From positions 1 to 10,836 of the forward strand of contig CARTQV010000019.1 of assembly GCA_949070545.1 (NCBI GenBank): 10,836 nucleotides of DNA, written 5' to 3'. This DNA is from an uncultured Candidatus Saccharibacteria bacterium (GTDB taxonomy: Bacteria; Patescibacteriota; Saccharimonadia; Saccharimonadales; Saccharimonadaceae). Shown here one piece after another: positions 1-6,832 of the stretch; position 1 is the first letter of the stretch, and every line of letters begins with the position of its first letter. The notes beneath the pieces are model-generated. The model was given only the letters and a program-made list of their open reading frames with translations. It was not told the DNA's origin and did no database searches. Made by a program: the position numbers and the translations under genes.

Positions 1-1
1 C

Positions 2-1375
2 GGGGCAGACGCCCAGAGCATGAATGACCACAGACTATGGCCGGCGCGAATGCTGTTTGATGTAAGTTTTCAATATAATGGTAGAGGAGCGGTGATTGGA
101 CTAGTAGCGATTTTTGGGTTGATTGGGTTTTTCTTGATTTGGCGCAAACTGAAAGAAAAGCAGGACCGGAGATTTATTTTGTCGTTGTTTATTTTGGCTG
201 TCGTTGCAATCGTTTTGATGACGCCGGTGGTTGACTGGAATTATGTTCCGAGTTTTTTCTATAAGTTACAATTCCCATGGCGGTTGCTTGAGATCGTTGC
301 GCTAACGACAAGTGTGCTCGCGGCGTACACTTGTGGAATGTTGATGAAAGACTTTGCGGAAGAGGGGCAGAAAGTCGCAACGTTGTTACTCGGAATGTTG
401 GCAGTGGCTCCAGTTGTGTGGATTTTCTTGCCAGCGAATTGGTTTTCGTTAGAAAATGGTGCGACCGAATGGAGCGAGGTCGAAAATGGCAGTATCGGCT
501 GGCAAGCCGAGTATGCCCCGACTGGTATGCTTTGTTCAAAGAATAACCCCCAAGAAAAAGACGAAGACTATAAGTGTAGCTTGAAAAAGATTGAACGAGT
601 GATTACTGAACGCGGGGCGGATGTAGAGATTTTAGAAGGAAAAGTAAAACTCGCGAATGTAAAGAAGGATGGATTGAAGGTTGAGTTTGATGTGAATAAT
701 GAGACGGAAAATGTAGCAAGAGTTGAAATACCGTTGATTTATTATCCAGGTTATGAGGCTTGGTTGGGTGATGAAGAGTTGGAAGTTGAGGCTTCGGATA
801 AATTAGGTCTTGTGACGGTTGTGATTCCGGCAAATGTGTCTGGGAAAGTTGAAGTCTTCTATGGTGTGAGTGTGCCAACGCAGGTGGGGCTGACAATAAC
901 TTTGATTACAACTGGTGTTGGTCTGATTTGGTTGGTGATTACGGGGATTAGTGACGCGAGGATACGTAAGAAGGAGCGCGAAATTACGAAATTGATGGGG
1001 TCAGTGCGTGACGTGATTGTAAATGAGGATGTTATCGAGCTGGAGGTAGATAAATCAAAGAAGGGTGAGAAAAAAGTAAAGACAAGGAAACCCAAAATTG
1101 ACGCTGCGAAGGAGTCGGTGGTGAAAAAGGCTAACGTGAAAAGAACCAAGACACAGGCTGCGACAACGAAAAGGAAGGCGGCTGCAAAAAAATCAAGTGA
1201 AAAGGAAGAGTCTACTGGAGTGAAAGAACCAAAGAAAACTCAAGTCAAGAAAAAGACTGGTACGACAGCTGCAAAGATGAAAGCTAGTGAAACAACTAGC
1301 TTGGCAGATGCACAGGAAGGGAGTAAGATTACAAGAGTGAAGGCGACATCTCGTGCACGAAAGGATCCAGAATGA
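2..1375 (+). CDS. Polytopic membrane protein, PTPS-related/YfhO-like, 5'-truncated, with Lys/Ala-rich C-terminal tail
   Basis: The reading frame is open to the left edge (codons from base 2), so this is the C-terminal part of a larger protein; the Met at base 20 is probably internal. Counting from that Met, hydrophobic segments lie near residues 23-41, 52-70, 85-107, 119-137 and 290-310. A QFPWR motif at residues 84-88 is typical of the 6-pyruvoyl-tetrahydropterin-synthase-related membrane family, which despite its name groups with YfhO/GT-C-like envelope proteins. Residues 140-285 form a hydrophilic, probably extracytoplasmic beta-rich domain with a YYPGYEAW motif, like the C-terminal domain of those families. 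After the last membrane segment come about 140 residues, the final 105 dominated by Lys, Ala, Thr and Ser and resembling a histone H1 tail. The gene overlaps the next glycosyltransferase gene by ATGA, so a shared role in lipid-linked sugar or glycan assembly is inferred. The family call is moderately firm; the substrate is unknown. Confidence 0.72.
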   Translation, partial: GADAQSMNDHRLWPARMLFDVSFQYNGRGAVIGLVAIFGLIGFFLIWRKLKEKQDRRFILSLFILAVVAIVLMTPVVDWNYVPSFFYKLQFPWRLLEIVALTTSVLAAYTCGMLMKDFAEEGQKVATLLLGMLAVAPVVWIFLPANWFSLENGATEWSEVENGSIGWQAEYAPTGMLCSKNNPQEKDEDYKCSLKKIERVITERGADVEILEGKVKLANVKKDGLKVEFDVNNETENVARVEIPLIYYPGYEAWLGDEELEVEASDKLGLVTVVIPANVSGKVEVFYGVSVPTQVGLTITLITTGVGLIWLVITGISDARIRKKEREITKLMGSVRDVIVNEDVIELEVDKSKKGEKKVKTRKPKIDAAKESVVKKANVKRTKTQAATTKRKAAAKKSSEKEESTGVKEPKKTQVKKKTGTTAAKMKASETTSLADAQEGSKITRVKATSRARKDPE

Positions 1376-2328
1376 AAAACTTAGTTTCAATAGTTGTTCC
1401 TTGTTATAATGAGGAATCGGCGCTAAAAATCTTTTATGAAGAAATTGTCAAAGTCAGCAAAAAACTCAGTGCGGCGGCTTTTGAGTTTGTCTTTGTGGAT
1501 GATGGTAGTAACGATCGGACACTAGAAGAAATAGAAAAGCTACATAAACGTGATCAGCGAGTAAAGTTTGTAAGTTTTTCGCGCAATTTTGGAAAAGAAG
1601 CAGCTTTGCTCGCGGGGTTGGAATACGCCAAGGGTGATTACGTTGTGACGATGGATGTAGATTTGCAGGATCCGCCGAGTTTGCTTCCAGAAATGTATGA
1701 TGCGGTTGTGAGCGGTAATTATGATTGTGCGGGCGCGAGAAGAGTTAGCCGTAAAGGTGAGCCACCAATCCGAAGTTTTTTTGCGAGAATTTATTATTGG
1801 ATAATTAATCGTTTGTCGAAAGTTGAGATGATTGATGGAGTGCGTGATTACCGTTTTATGTCGCGTAAAATGGTGGATGCTGTGCTCTCAATGCGAGAAT
1901 ATAATCGTTATTCAAAAGGAATTTTTAGTTTTGTAGGGTTCCGAACGAAATGGATTGAGTTTGAACATGTTGAGCGAGTAGCTGGCGAGACGCATTGGTC
2001 GTTTTGGAAATTATTTGTTTATGGTATTGAAGCGATTTGTGCTTTTTCGACCGTACCGCTTGTGTTTGCGGCAGCATTAGGGTTGCTATTCTGTTTTGTG
2101 GCTTTCGTGATGATTATTGTGATTATTGTGAAAACTTTAGCGTTTGGTGATCCGGTGGGAGGATGGCCAAGCATGATTTGCGTGATTCTGATGATGGGAG
2201 GATTACAGATGTTGGCGCTTGGAATTATTGGCCAATATCTCGCAAAAACTTATCTTGAGACGAAACGACGACCGATTTATCTCGTGCGCGAGACTGAAAA
2301 AGATTTAGATAGAAAAGCTAATAAGTAA
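1372..2328 (+). CDS. Family 2 glycosyltransferase, GtrB/DPM1/ArnC-like, membrane-anchored
   Basis: This 318-residue protein probably moves a sugar from a nucleotide donor to polyprenyl phosphate on the cytoplasmic face of the membrane, the usual reaction of GtrB/DPM1-type enzymes. The GT-A fold begins with VSIVVPCYNEE (5-15), followed by FVFVDDGSNDRT (39-50), FSRNFGKEAALLAG (69-82) and the metal/donor motif DVDLQDP (95-101). The GETHWSFWKL stretch (205-214) precedes the membrane part, as in this family. Two hydrophobic segments near 227-254 and 264-290 form the C-terminal anchor, and the length is normal. The start is set by an AAGGA Shine-Dalgarno at 1361-1365, six bases before ATG. The ATG overlaps the TGA of the preceding gene, implying translational coupling. 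The 3' end overlaps the convergent DUF3048 gene by 11 bp. Donor sugar and acceptor cannot be read from sequence. Confidence 0.93.
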   Translation: MKNLVSIVVPCYNEESALKIFYEEIVKVSKKLSAAAFEFVFVDDGSNDRTLEEIEKLHKRDQRVKFVSFSRNFGKEAALLAGLEYAKGDYVVTMDVDLQDPPSLLPEMYDAVVSGNYDCAGARRVSRKGEPPIRSFFARIYYWIINRLSKVEMIDGVRDYRFMSRKMVDAVLSMREYNRYSKGIFSFVGFRTKWIEFEHVERVAGETHWSFWKLFVYGIEAICAFSTVPLVFAAALGLLFCFVAFVMIIVIIVKTLAFGDPVGGWPSMICVILMMGGLQMLALGIIGQYLAKTYLETKRRPIYLVRETEKDLDRKANK

Positions 2329-3544
2329 TATTGCCATATTGAGGCACGGCAGCAATCCAGGTTTGTCCAGGAGCTAGTTTGATTTCGTTTCCTTCGTTGT
2401 CTTCGAAAATAATTTGGCTAGTTTGGGAGTTTTTGTGCCATGTGCCTTCGATGACTCCGCCATTTTGAAAGATCATAGTGTTGCCAGAGCCAGTGGTCTT
2501 AATATCTTCGTGATAACCATCAGACATTTGGCTTTCGCTAACAATCATGGCAATTACGACGCTTGGTGTGAGTTGGATTAGCTCGCCACATTCTGATTGG
2601 GTATTCGGAGTTGAGCTTTGGGGTGCACAGTCATAAACTAGATGCGGATCGCCAGTTGCATAGGAACGAGCATAAGTATTTGTTTCAGGATTGTAGGTAT
2701 AAACGGTATTATAACTAGGCATAGCGCCAAAACTGATGCTCGGTGAGATGTATTCCACGATGCACTCTTCGCCATCTTCAGATTCTGGACAAGTTTGTCT
2801 TTCGCGGACGATTTTATCAGTTTCGTCAGGTGTGAGTCTTGCGAAAGCTCTCACGTCAGAAGTTCCATATCCATTATCTTTGTTGAAGGCTGCAAGTTCA
2901 GTTGAAGACGTAAATAAGTTATTCCAAGCTCGAGTTCCGCCTTGTTCACGCCACATATATTCGAGGCTTTCGTCTAAATTGCGTTGCCCGCCAGCATTAA
3001 TTGCAGCAATAGCTTCAGCTGATCCTCCGGCATGCACGACGGTACAATCAAATGGCGTGTCCCAGTCGAGATAATATGGCCGCAGAGAACGAATGGGTCC
3101 GATGGCGCTGACAGTAGGGTTCTGGAAAATAGCTGCAAAACGCGTGATCCCACGTTCAGCAATTGCTTCGAAGATTACTCCGGCTTGGTTTAGACCAGCT
3201 TGAGGGCGAGCGCCATCGGCGCCGTTGGGAATTTGGATACAATAGGTTGGATTTTTGTTGAGAGCGGCGTCGGAGATTTCTTCGCCGGTCAAAACACTAT
3301 AGATTGGGTCGGGGAATTCGACACGTTCGGTTTTGGCTTGTTCGGTGTCGCGGAAGATGAAGTAAGCAATAACTCCAAGTGCAATGACCAACAATGCGAG
3401 AATGGTAATGATGATACCGAGAATGATTTTTTGCTTCTTGGTGCGGGGTGGTCGTTTTGTTCTCTTATTTTTCGCGGATGGTTTAGAGGTTGGCTCTTTC
3501 GTGGGTGTTGCTGTGGATTTTTGTTGAACTTTTTTCGCACTCAT
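2318..3544 (-). CDS. DUF3048 (YerB-like) membrane-anchored extracytoplasmic protein
   Basis: The 408-residue product has a very basic Lys/Thr/Pro-rich N-terminus (1-39), one membrane segment (about 40-64, N-in) and an exported domain. Family landmarks include the DPIYSVLTGE entry (79-88), ARPQAGLNQAGVIFEA (112-127), GITRFAAIF (132-140), IGPIRSLRPY (148-157) and VHAGGS (170-175). The DUF3048 C-terminal lobe (about 325-405) carries TGSGNTMIFQNGG, EGTWHK and LAPGQTWIAAVP. Members such as YerB are cell-surface proteins of unknown biochemical function. Cysteine pairs at 252/261 and 306/319 bracket hydrophilic inserts and could form disulfides. The start is supported by an AAGGAG-type site (complement of 3556-3561) about 11 bases upstream. 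It lies 59 bp after gltX on the same strand but appears to have its own promoter in that gap. The stop codon is TAG. Confidence 0.9.
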   Translation of the reverse strand: MSAKKVQQKSTATPTKEPTSKPSAKNKRTKRPPRTKKQKIILGIIITILALLVIALGVIAYFIFRDTEQAKTERVEFPDPIYSVLTGEEISDAALNKNPTYCIQIPNGADGARPQAGLNQAGVIFEAIAERGITRFAAIFQNPTVSAIGPIRSLRPYYLDWDTPFDCTVVHAGGSAEAIAAINAGGQRNLDESLEYMWREQGGTRAWNNLFTSSTELAAFNKDNGYGTSDVRAFARLTPDETDKIVRERQTCPESEDGEECIVEYISPSISFGAMPSYNTVYTYNPETNTYARSYATGDPHLVYDCAPQSSTPNTQSECGELIQLTPSVVIAMIVSESQMSDGYHEDIKTTGSGNTMIFQNGGVIEGTWHKNSQTSQIIFEDNEGNEIKLAPGQTWIAAVPQYGNITY

Positions 3545-3566
3545 GGATAAAATGTCTCCTTAGATA

Positions 3567-3600
3567 ATTATATTTTAGCATGAGCATTGTTCATCGTAAA
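3567..3600 (-). promoter_or_regulatory. Promoter of the DUF3048 gene
   Basis: Read on the minus strand, TTTACG (3600-3595) is followed after 17 bp by an extended -10, TGC-TAAAAT (-10 hexamer at 3577-3572). A perfect TATAAT overlaps just downstream at 3572-3567. This lies wholly between the gltX stop and the DUF3048 Shine-Dalgarno, so the gene can be transcribed independently of gltX. Assigned by pattern only. Confidence 0.5.
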
Positions 3601-3603
3601 CTA

Positions 3604-5043
3604 CTATGCGCTTTCTAGAGCCGTGATAGTCTGGCCGATTCTGGCAAGACCAACTTCTTTTCCTAAAACTGACAATGTGAGAGGTAAGGCTGGGCTGAAA
3701 GGTGCAAAAGAGATAGCAATGCGTACGAGTGAAAAAAGCTCCGCGGGTTTTTTCTTGGTTTCGACTAGTAATTCATTTAACGTATTTTGTAATATCTCCT
3801 CACTCCACTCGATCGTTTCGAGCCTCTGCATTGTTTTTTGCAGAAGAAAACTCAGTTCCTCTTCGGAAAGTTTTTTGAGAAATTTATTTTTCATAATCAT
3901 CGTGAGATCAATTTTCGGCTCTTCAAAGAAATAATTTGTCATTTCCCGCAAATCTCCGAGCGTCTTCAACCGATCATATATAATGCTAAGGACTTTCTTC
4001 TTGTATTCGTCGTCGTAGTTTTTTGCAGATTCTGGCCAAAAGCCATTGGTGCGCCCATAGAGTGCATCAATTCCCTGCTCATCGGCAATTTTGCGAATCC
4101 ACTGTCCGTTTGCCCAAAGCAGTTTCGTTTCGTCGAATCTGGCGCCGGAAGTTTGGACACGAGAGAGCGAAAATTTTTTAATGAGATCGTTTTTAGTATA
4201 GATTTCTTCTTCAGTGCCGTCATTCCAGCCAAGACAAGCTAGATAATTTAATATTGTTTCGGGGAGGATGCCGCCTTTGCGGTATTCATCAACGGATTTT
4301 GCGCCATCGCGTTTGCCAAGCTTCTTGCCACCAGTTGGTCCGAGGATATGCGGTAGGGAGACTAATTTCGGGATCTTCAGGCCCAGGGTTTCATAGATTG
4401 CAAGATAATTCGGGACGCTCGAAAGATATTCTACTCCGCGACAAACATAGTCAACGTCCATTTCGGCATCGTCGACGATATGCGCGAAATTGTAAGTCGG
4501 GAGACCATCAGCTTTGATTAAGATGATGTCGTCTTGGACCTCGGGACCAGCCTTCATGTCGCCCATGACTTCGTCATGCCAGGTGCGCACTTTTGGGTCG
4601 GATTTGAACCTGAGGGGAATACCTTCGCGCCATTCGGGTGGGTTTTCGGGACGAAAATTGCGATAAAGGTAGGGAATTTTTTTTGCGTTGCATTCTTCAC
4701 GATACTTTTGGATTTGCTCACTGCTAGTGTCATCAGCATAAGCGCGACCCATAGCAATAAGTTTTTTCGCCCAAGCGTGATAGATGGGCTTACGTTCGCT
4801 TTGGAAATAAGGACCGTTCGGGCCTCCAACGATTGGGCCTTCGTCCCAATCGAGCCCAAGCCATTTTAAAGTTTCCTCGATGAGCTCGGTTGCACCTTCG
4901 ACATAGCGTGCTTGATCGGTATCTTCAATACGTAGAATAAACTTTCCGTGTGCCTGTTTAGCTAGTAAATAAGGGTAAATTGCACTACGGACATTGCCGA
5001 TGTGGATGTATCCGGTCGGACTTGGGGCAAAACGTGTTTTCAT
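3604..5043 (-). CDS. gltX: Glutamyl-tRNA synthetase (class I aminoacyl-tRNA synthetase)
   Basis: This cytoplasmic enzyme activates glutamate with ATP and charges tRNA-Glu; in bacteria lacking GlnRS it may also charge tRNA-Gln for later amidation. The 479-residue length is typical. The N-terminus RFAPSPTGYIHIGNVRSA (4-21) holds the class I HIGH-type motif as HIGN (14-17). RIEDTDQAR (38-46), DGLPTYNFAHIVDD (179-192) and the KMSKS-type loop KKLGKRDGA (240-248) follow. The C-terminal helical half (about 300-479) matches the anticodon-binding region. The Cys-x-Cys zinc motif of E. coli GluRS is absent from the corresponding region (about 98-127), which is common among bacterial GluRS. ATG at 5043 is the only credible start: an in-frame TAG lies upstream and the canonical KTRFAPSPTG begins right after it. 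No Shine-Dalgarno is visible; instead TATAAT sits seven bases upstream, suggesting a leaderless transcript. Discriminating versus non-discriminating specificity cannot be decided here. The stop codon is TAG. Confidence 0.97.
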   Translation of the reverse strand: MKTRFAPSPTGYIHIGNVRSAIYPYLLAKQAHGKFILRIEDTDQARYVEGATELIEETLKWLGLDWDEGPIVGGPNGPYFQSERKPIYHAWAKKLIAMGRAYADDTSSEQIQKYREECNAKKIPYLYRNFRPENPPEWREGIPLRFKSDPKVRTWHDEVMGDMKAGPEVQDDIILIKADGLPTYNFAHIVDDAEMDVDYVCRGVEYLSSVPNYLAIYETLGLKIPKLVSLPHILGPTGGKKLGKRDGAKSVDEYRKGGILPETILNYLACLGWNDGTEEEIYTKNDLIKKFSLSRVQTSGARFDETKLLWANGQWIRKIADEQGIDALYGRTNGFWPESAKNYDDEYKKKVLSIIYDRLKTLGDLREMTNYFFEEPKIDLTMIMKNKFLKKLSEEELSFLLQKTMQRLETIEWSEEILQNTLNELLVETKKKPAELFSLVRIAISFAPFSPALPLTLSVLGKEVGLARIGQTITALESA

Positions 5044-5050
5044 AGAGTAT

Positions 5051-5059
5051 ATTATAGCA
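5051..5059 (-). promoter_or_regulatory. Extended -10 promoter of gltX, placed for a leaderless mRNA
   Basis: On the minus strand the sequence is TGC-TATAAT, then seven bases (ATACTCT), then the gltX ATG. With a normal -10 to start-point distance, transcription would begin at or next to the A of the ATG. No convincing -35 lies 16-18 bp upstream, which fits an extended -10 promoter. It occupies the 24-bp gap after the preceding gene's TAG. The same GTGCTATAAT 10-mer precedes the sortase gene. Confidence 0.6.
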
Positions 5060-5067
5060 CATGTCTT

Positions 5068-6723
5068 CTATAGTGACGTCACGATACTGCGGACTTGTTT
5101 TTTGGTTAGAGGAGTGCCTTCGGAGGTGATTTTATAAAGGATACCACCATTTACCCATGTTGCGTCACAATTAGCGTTCGAGATGTAAATCGTAATGCCT
5201 TGTTCGTGCGTAGTAGCGTAGTTCTCTTGCCAAGTTGGTTCGACGAAGTTACGTAAAAGCGCAGAGCTATCCCAAGATGACTTTTCTTCGATTAAAGTGA
5301 AAGTTGCATCGTCAGGTCCGTTGAAAAGCATTGTGATTTTCCCGTTTTCGGAGTTGATGTCACTGAGGGAATAATCGCGCGGGATGTAAGACGGATAAGT
5401 TGTTTCAATGCCAGTTTGCATAGCAGCGACACGAATTGAGATGTCCGGCATGTTGCTTCCGACGATTCCGATGACACCAAGAACGCAAATTGCTGCGCAA
5501 GCGATGGCGATAGCAAAACGTTTGGTACCGCTCTTGCGTTTTTTGAGCATTGGTTTTGGTGCAGAAGTTTTCGGATTAGACTCCATGGTAGCAACTGAAT
5601 GCATCGCTTCTTGTAGAGCTTGGTCTCTCGATATAGCCAAACTTGGGCTACGCCGAGCTGGCATATGCATGGACTTCACCGGACGTATGACTGGGGCTTT
5701 TGCCATGTTCGTTGCGACTGGATTTGCGGTCATACGCTTCGTACGGTTATTCGCCTGCATAACCTTTGCGGAAGTTTTGGTAACTTTCGCAGCAGCACGG
5801 CTAGCTTTTGGCGAAAGTGCAATTTTTGGTGCAGTAGACTTTTTTGAAGCTTCCTGCATTTTGGTTGATTTCATGGCGATATTGATGAATTTATCGATCG
5901 TGTCGCCTAACTCGCGCATTTCTGGTATAGATTCTTCGGACTTGATGTTGTCGGCGAAAGCCTTCAATGACGAAACTTGTTCGGAGACTTCGGAAGGTTC
6001 GGTTGCGACACGGATGGATGCAATTGCGTCGGAAGCAGCGCGCGCAATTGCGTCAACAGAATCGGTAGTCGGGTTTTCGGAAAGCGAGCTAGCCGACACC
6101 ACTTCTTCCTTGATAGGATTACTCATGCTATCATTCAAAGCATAGTCATTATATCCATCACCGTATTCTTTGATTGAAGCACCAAGACTAGCTGCAGCAT
6201 AATCGGCGGCGATATTCATGACGAGCTCATTTGTGTCGATACTATTAGATTCAGCTTCTTTTGGCTCATTTTTGGTTGCAGATATTTCTACTTTTTCTAC
6301 TTTTTCTGGCTCTTCTGGCTTCACGATTTTCGCAGATGTTGCGTCTGTCTTTTTGGTAATCTCTATTGTGCTGCTACTGGGCTCATCGGCGCCGAATTCG
6401 ACGATATTAGGCGTAAAAACAACTGACTTTGTTTTGATGGGGGTATCTTTTGCTTCTTGGAGTTTTTGTTTCATTTGGCGAGCCTCCTCTTCTTTGGCGC
6501 GAGCCGCTTCGAGATCGGCGGCTTTCACGCGTAAATTAACCAAGCGCGAAGGAGCAACTGGAGTTTCGGGCTCGTTATTCTCGTGTGTGGCGTTTCTGGC
6601 GGCTTCTTCGACAACGATATTTGATGGTCGACGAACGTAGCGTCTATTCAAAGTAGTCGAAGCTTGGGTCAATCGATGAGTAGCTGAGCTGGAAGGGCCA
6701 GAACTAATCTGTATCTTACTCAT
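5068..6723 (-). CDS. Single-pass membrane protein with long disordered cytoplasmic region and DUF4367-like extracytoplasmic domain
   Basis: The 551-residue protein has about 400 residues of charged, Ala/Ser/Glu/Lys-rich sequence with no recognised catalytic motif, one membrane segment (about 402-422) preceded by KKRKSGTKR, and a compact exported domain (about 428-551). That domain resembles DUF4367: an opening YPSYIPRDYSLSDI (443-456), alternating beta strands, W522 in ATWVNGGILYKI, and a terminal LTKKQVRSIVTSL helix like the usual ending of that family. Residues 60-95 form a likely coiled coil and 130-160 a Lys/Glu/Pro-rich stretch encoded by short degenerate repeats. The start is supported by GAGGAG (complement of 6731-6736) seven bases before ATG. 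It is the first of three same-strand genes ahead of gltX (24-bp gap). The architecture, long intracellular part plus membrane helix plus DUF4367, recalls membrane regulatory proteins, but I see no anti-sigma zinc-finger motif, so function is unassigned. The stop codon is TAG. Confidence 0.85.
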   Translation of the reverse strand: MSKIQISSGPSSSATHRLTQASTTLNRRYVRRPSNIVVEEAARNATHENNEPETPVAPSRLVNLRVKAADLEAARAKEEEARQMKQKLQEAKDTPIKTKSVVFTPNIVEFGADEPSSSTIEITKKTDATSAKIVKPEEPEKVEKVEISATKNEPKEAESNSIDTNELVMNIAADYAAASLGASIKEYGDGYNDYALNDSMSNPIKEEVVSASSLSENPTTDSVDAIARAASDAIASIRVATEPSEVSEQVSSLKAFADNIKSEESIPEMRELGDTIDKFINIAMKSTKMQEASKKSTAPKIALSPKASRAAAKVTKTSAKVMQANNRTKRMTANPVATNMAKAPVIRPVKSMHMPARRSPSLAISRDQALQEAMHSVATMESNPKTSAPKPMLKKRKSGTKRFAIAIACAAICVLGVIGIVGSNMPDISIRVAAMQTGIETTYPSYIPRDYSLSDINSENGKITMLFNGPDDATFTLIEEKSSWDSSALLRNFVEPTWQENYATTHEQGITIYISNANCDATWVNGGILYKITSEGTPLTKKQVRSIVTSL

Positions 6724-6757
6724 TTAATAACTCCTCATCATACTTTTGCTTATGTCT

Positions 6758-6787
6758 ATTATAACGGCAAGCGTAATAAAAAAGCAA
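6758..6787 (-). promoter_or_regulatory. Promoter of the DUF4367-like gene
   Basis: On the minus strand TTGCTT (6787-6782) is followed after 18 bp by a perfect TATAAT (6763-6758). About 35 bp of leader with a GAGGAG ribosome-binding site then precedes the ATG at 6723. It shares the 109-bp divergent region 6724-6832 with the promoter of the PEGA gene. Confidence 0.6.
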
Positions 6788-6815
6788 GAGCAAATTTTAG
6801 TTATTTTTGACATAT

Positions 6816-6826
6816 TATAATATAAT
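6816..6826 (+). promoter_or_regulatory. Overlapping -10 boxes directly before the PEGA gene
   Basis: Two TATAAT hexamers share one base (6816-6821 and 6821-6826). The second ends six bases before the ATG at 6833, leaving no room for a Shine-Dalgarno, so a leaderless transcript is likely. A consensus TTGACA at 6807-6812 lies too close to either box to act as their -35; the upstream AT-rich tract may substitute. Confidence 0.5.
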
Positions 6827-6832
6827 AGGTTT

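Noticed and set aside
4677..4684. A8 run (minus strand) in gltX as a slippage or frameshift site
   Set aside because: It encodes Lys-Lys in a normal full-length essential enzyme; the frame is intact and no alternative product is suggested.
5408..6145. Long + strand frame of about 245 codons opposite the DUF4367-like gene
   Set aside because: It is the antisense shadow of a well-supported minus-strand gene with its own promoter, ribosome-binding site and membrane segment; its peptide has no family features.
6280..6330. Short tandem repeats (TTTTTCTAC/TCTTCTGGC-like 9-mers)
   Set aside because: Degenerate repeats coding a Lys/Glu/Pro-rich linker; ordinary low-complexity coding sequence and not a CRISPR or mobile repeat.
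6807..6812. Consensus TTGACA as the -35 of the PEGA gene promoter
   Set aside because: It lies only 3-8 bp from the TATAAT boxes; a functional -35 needs about 16-18 bp.
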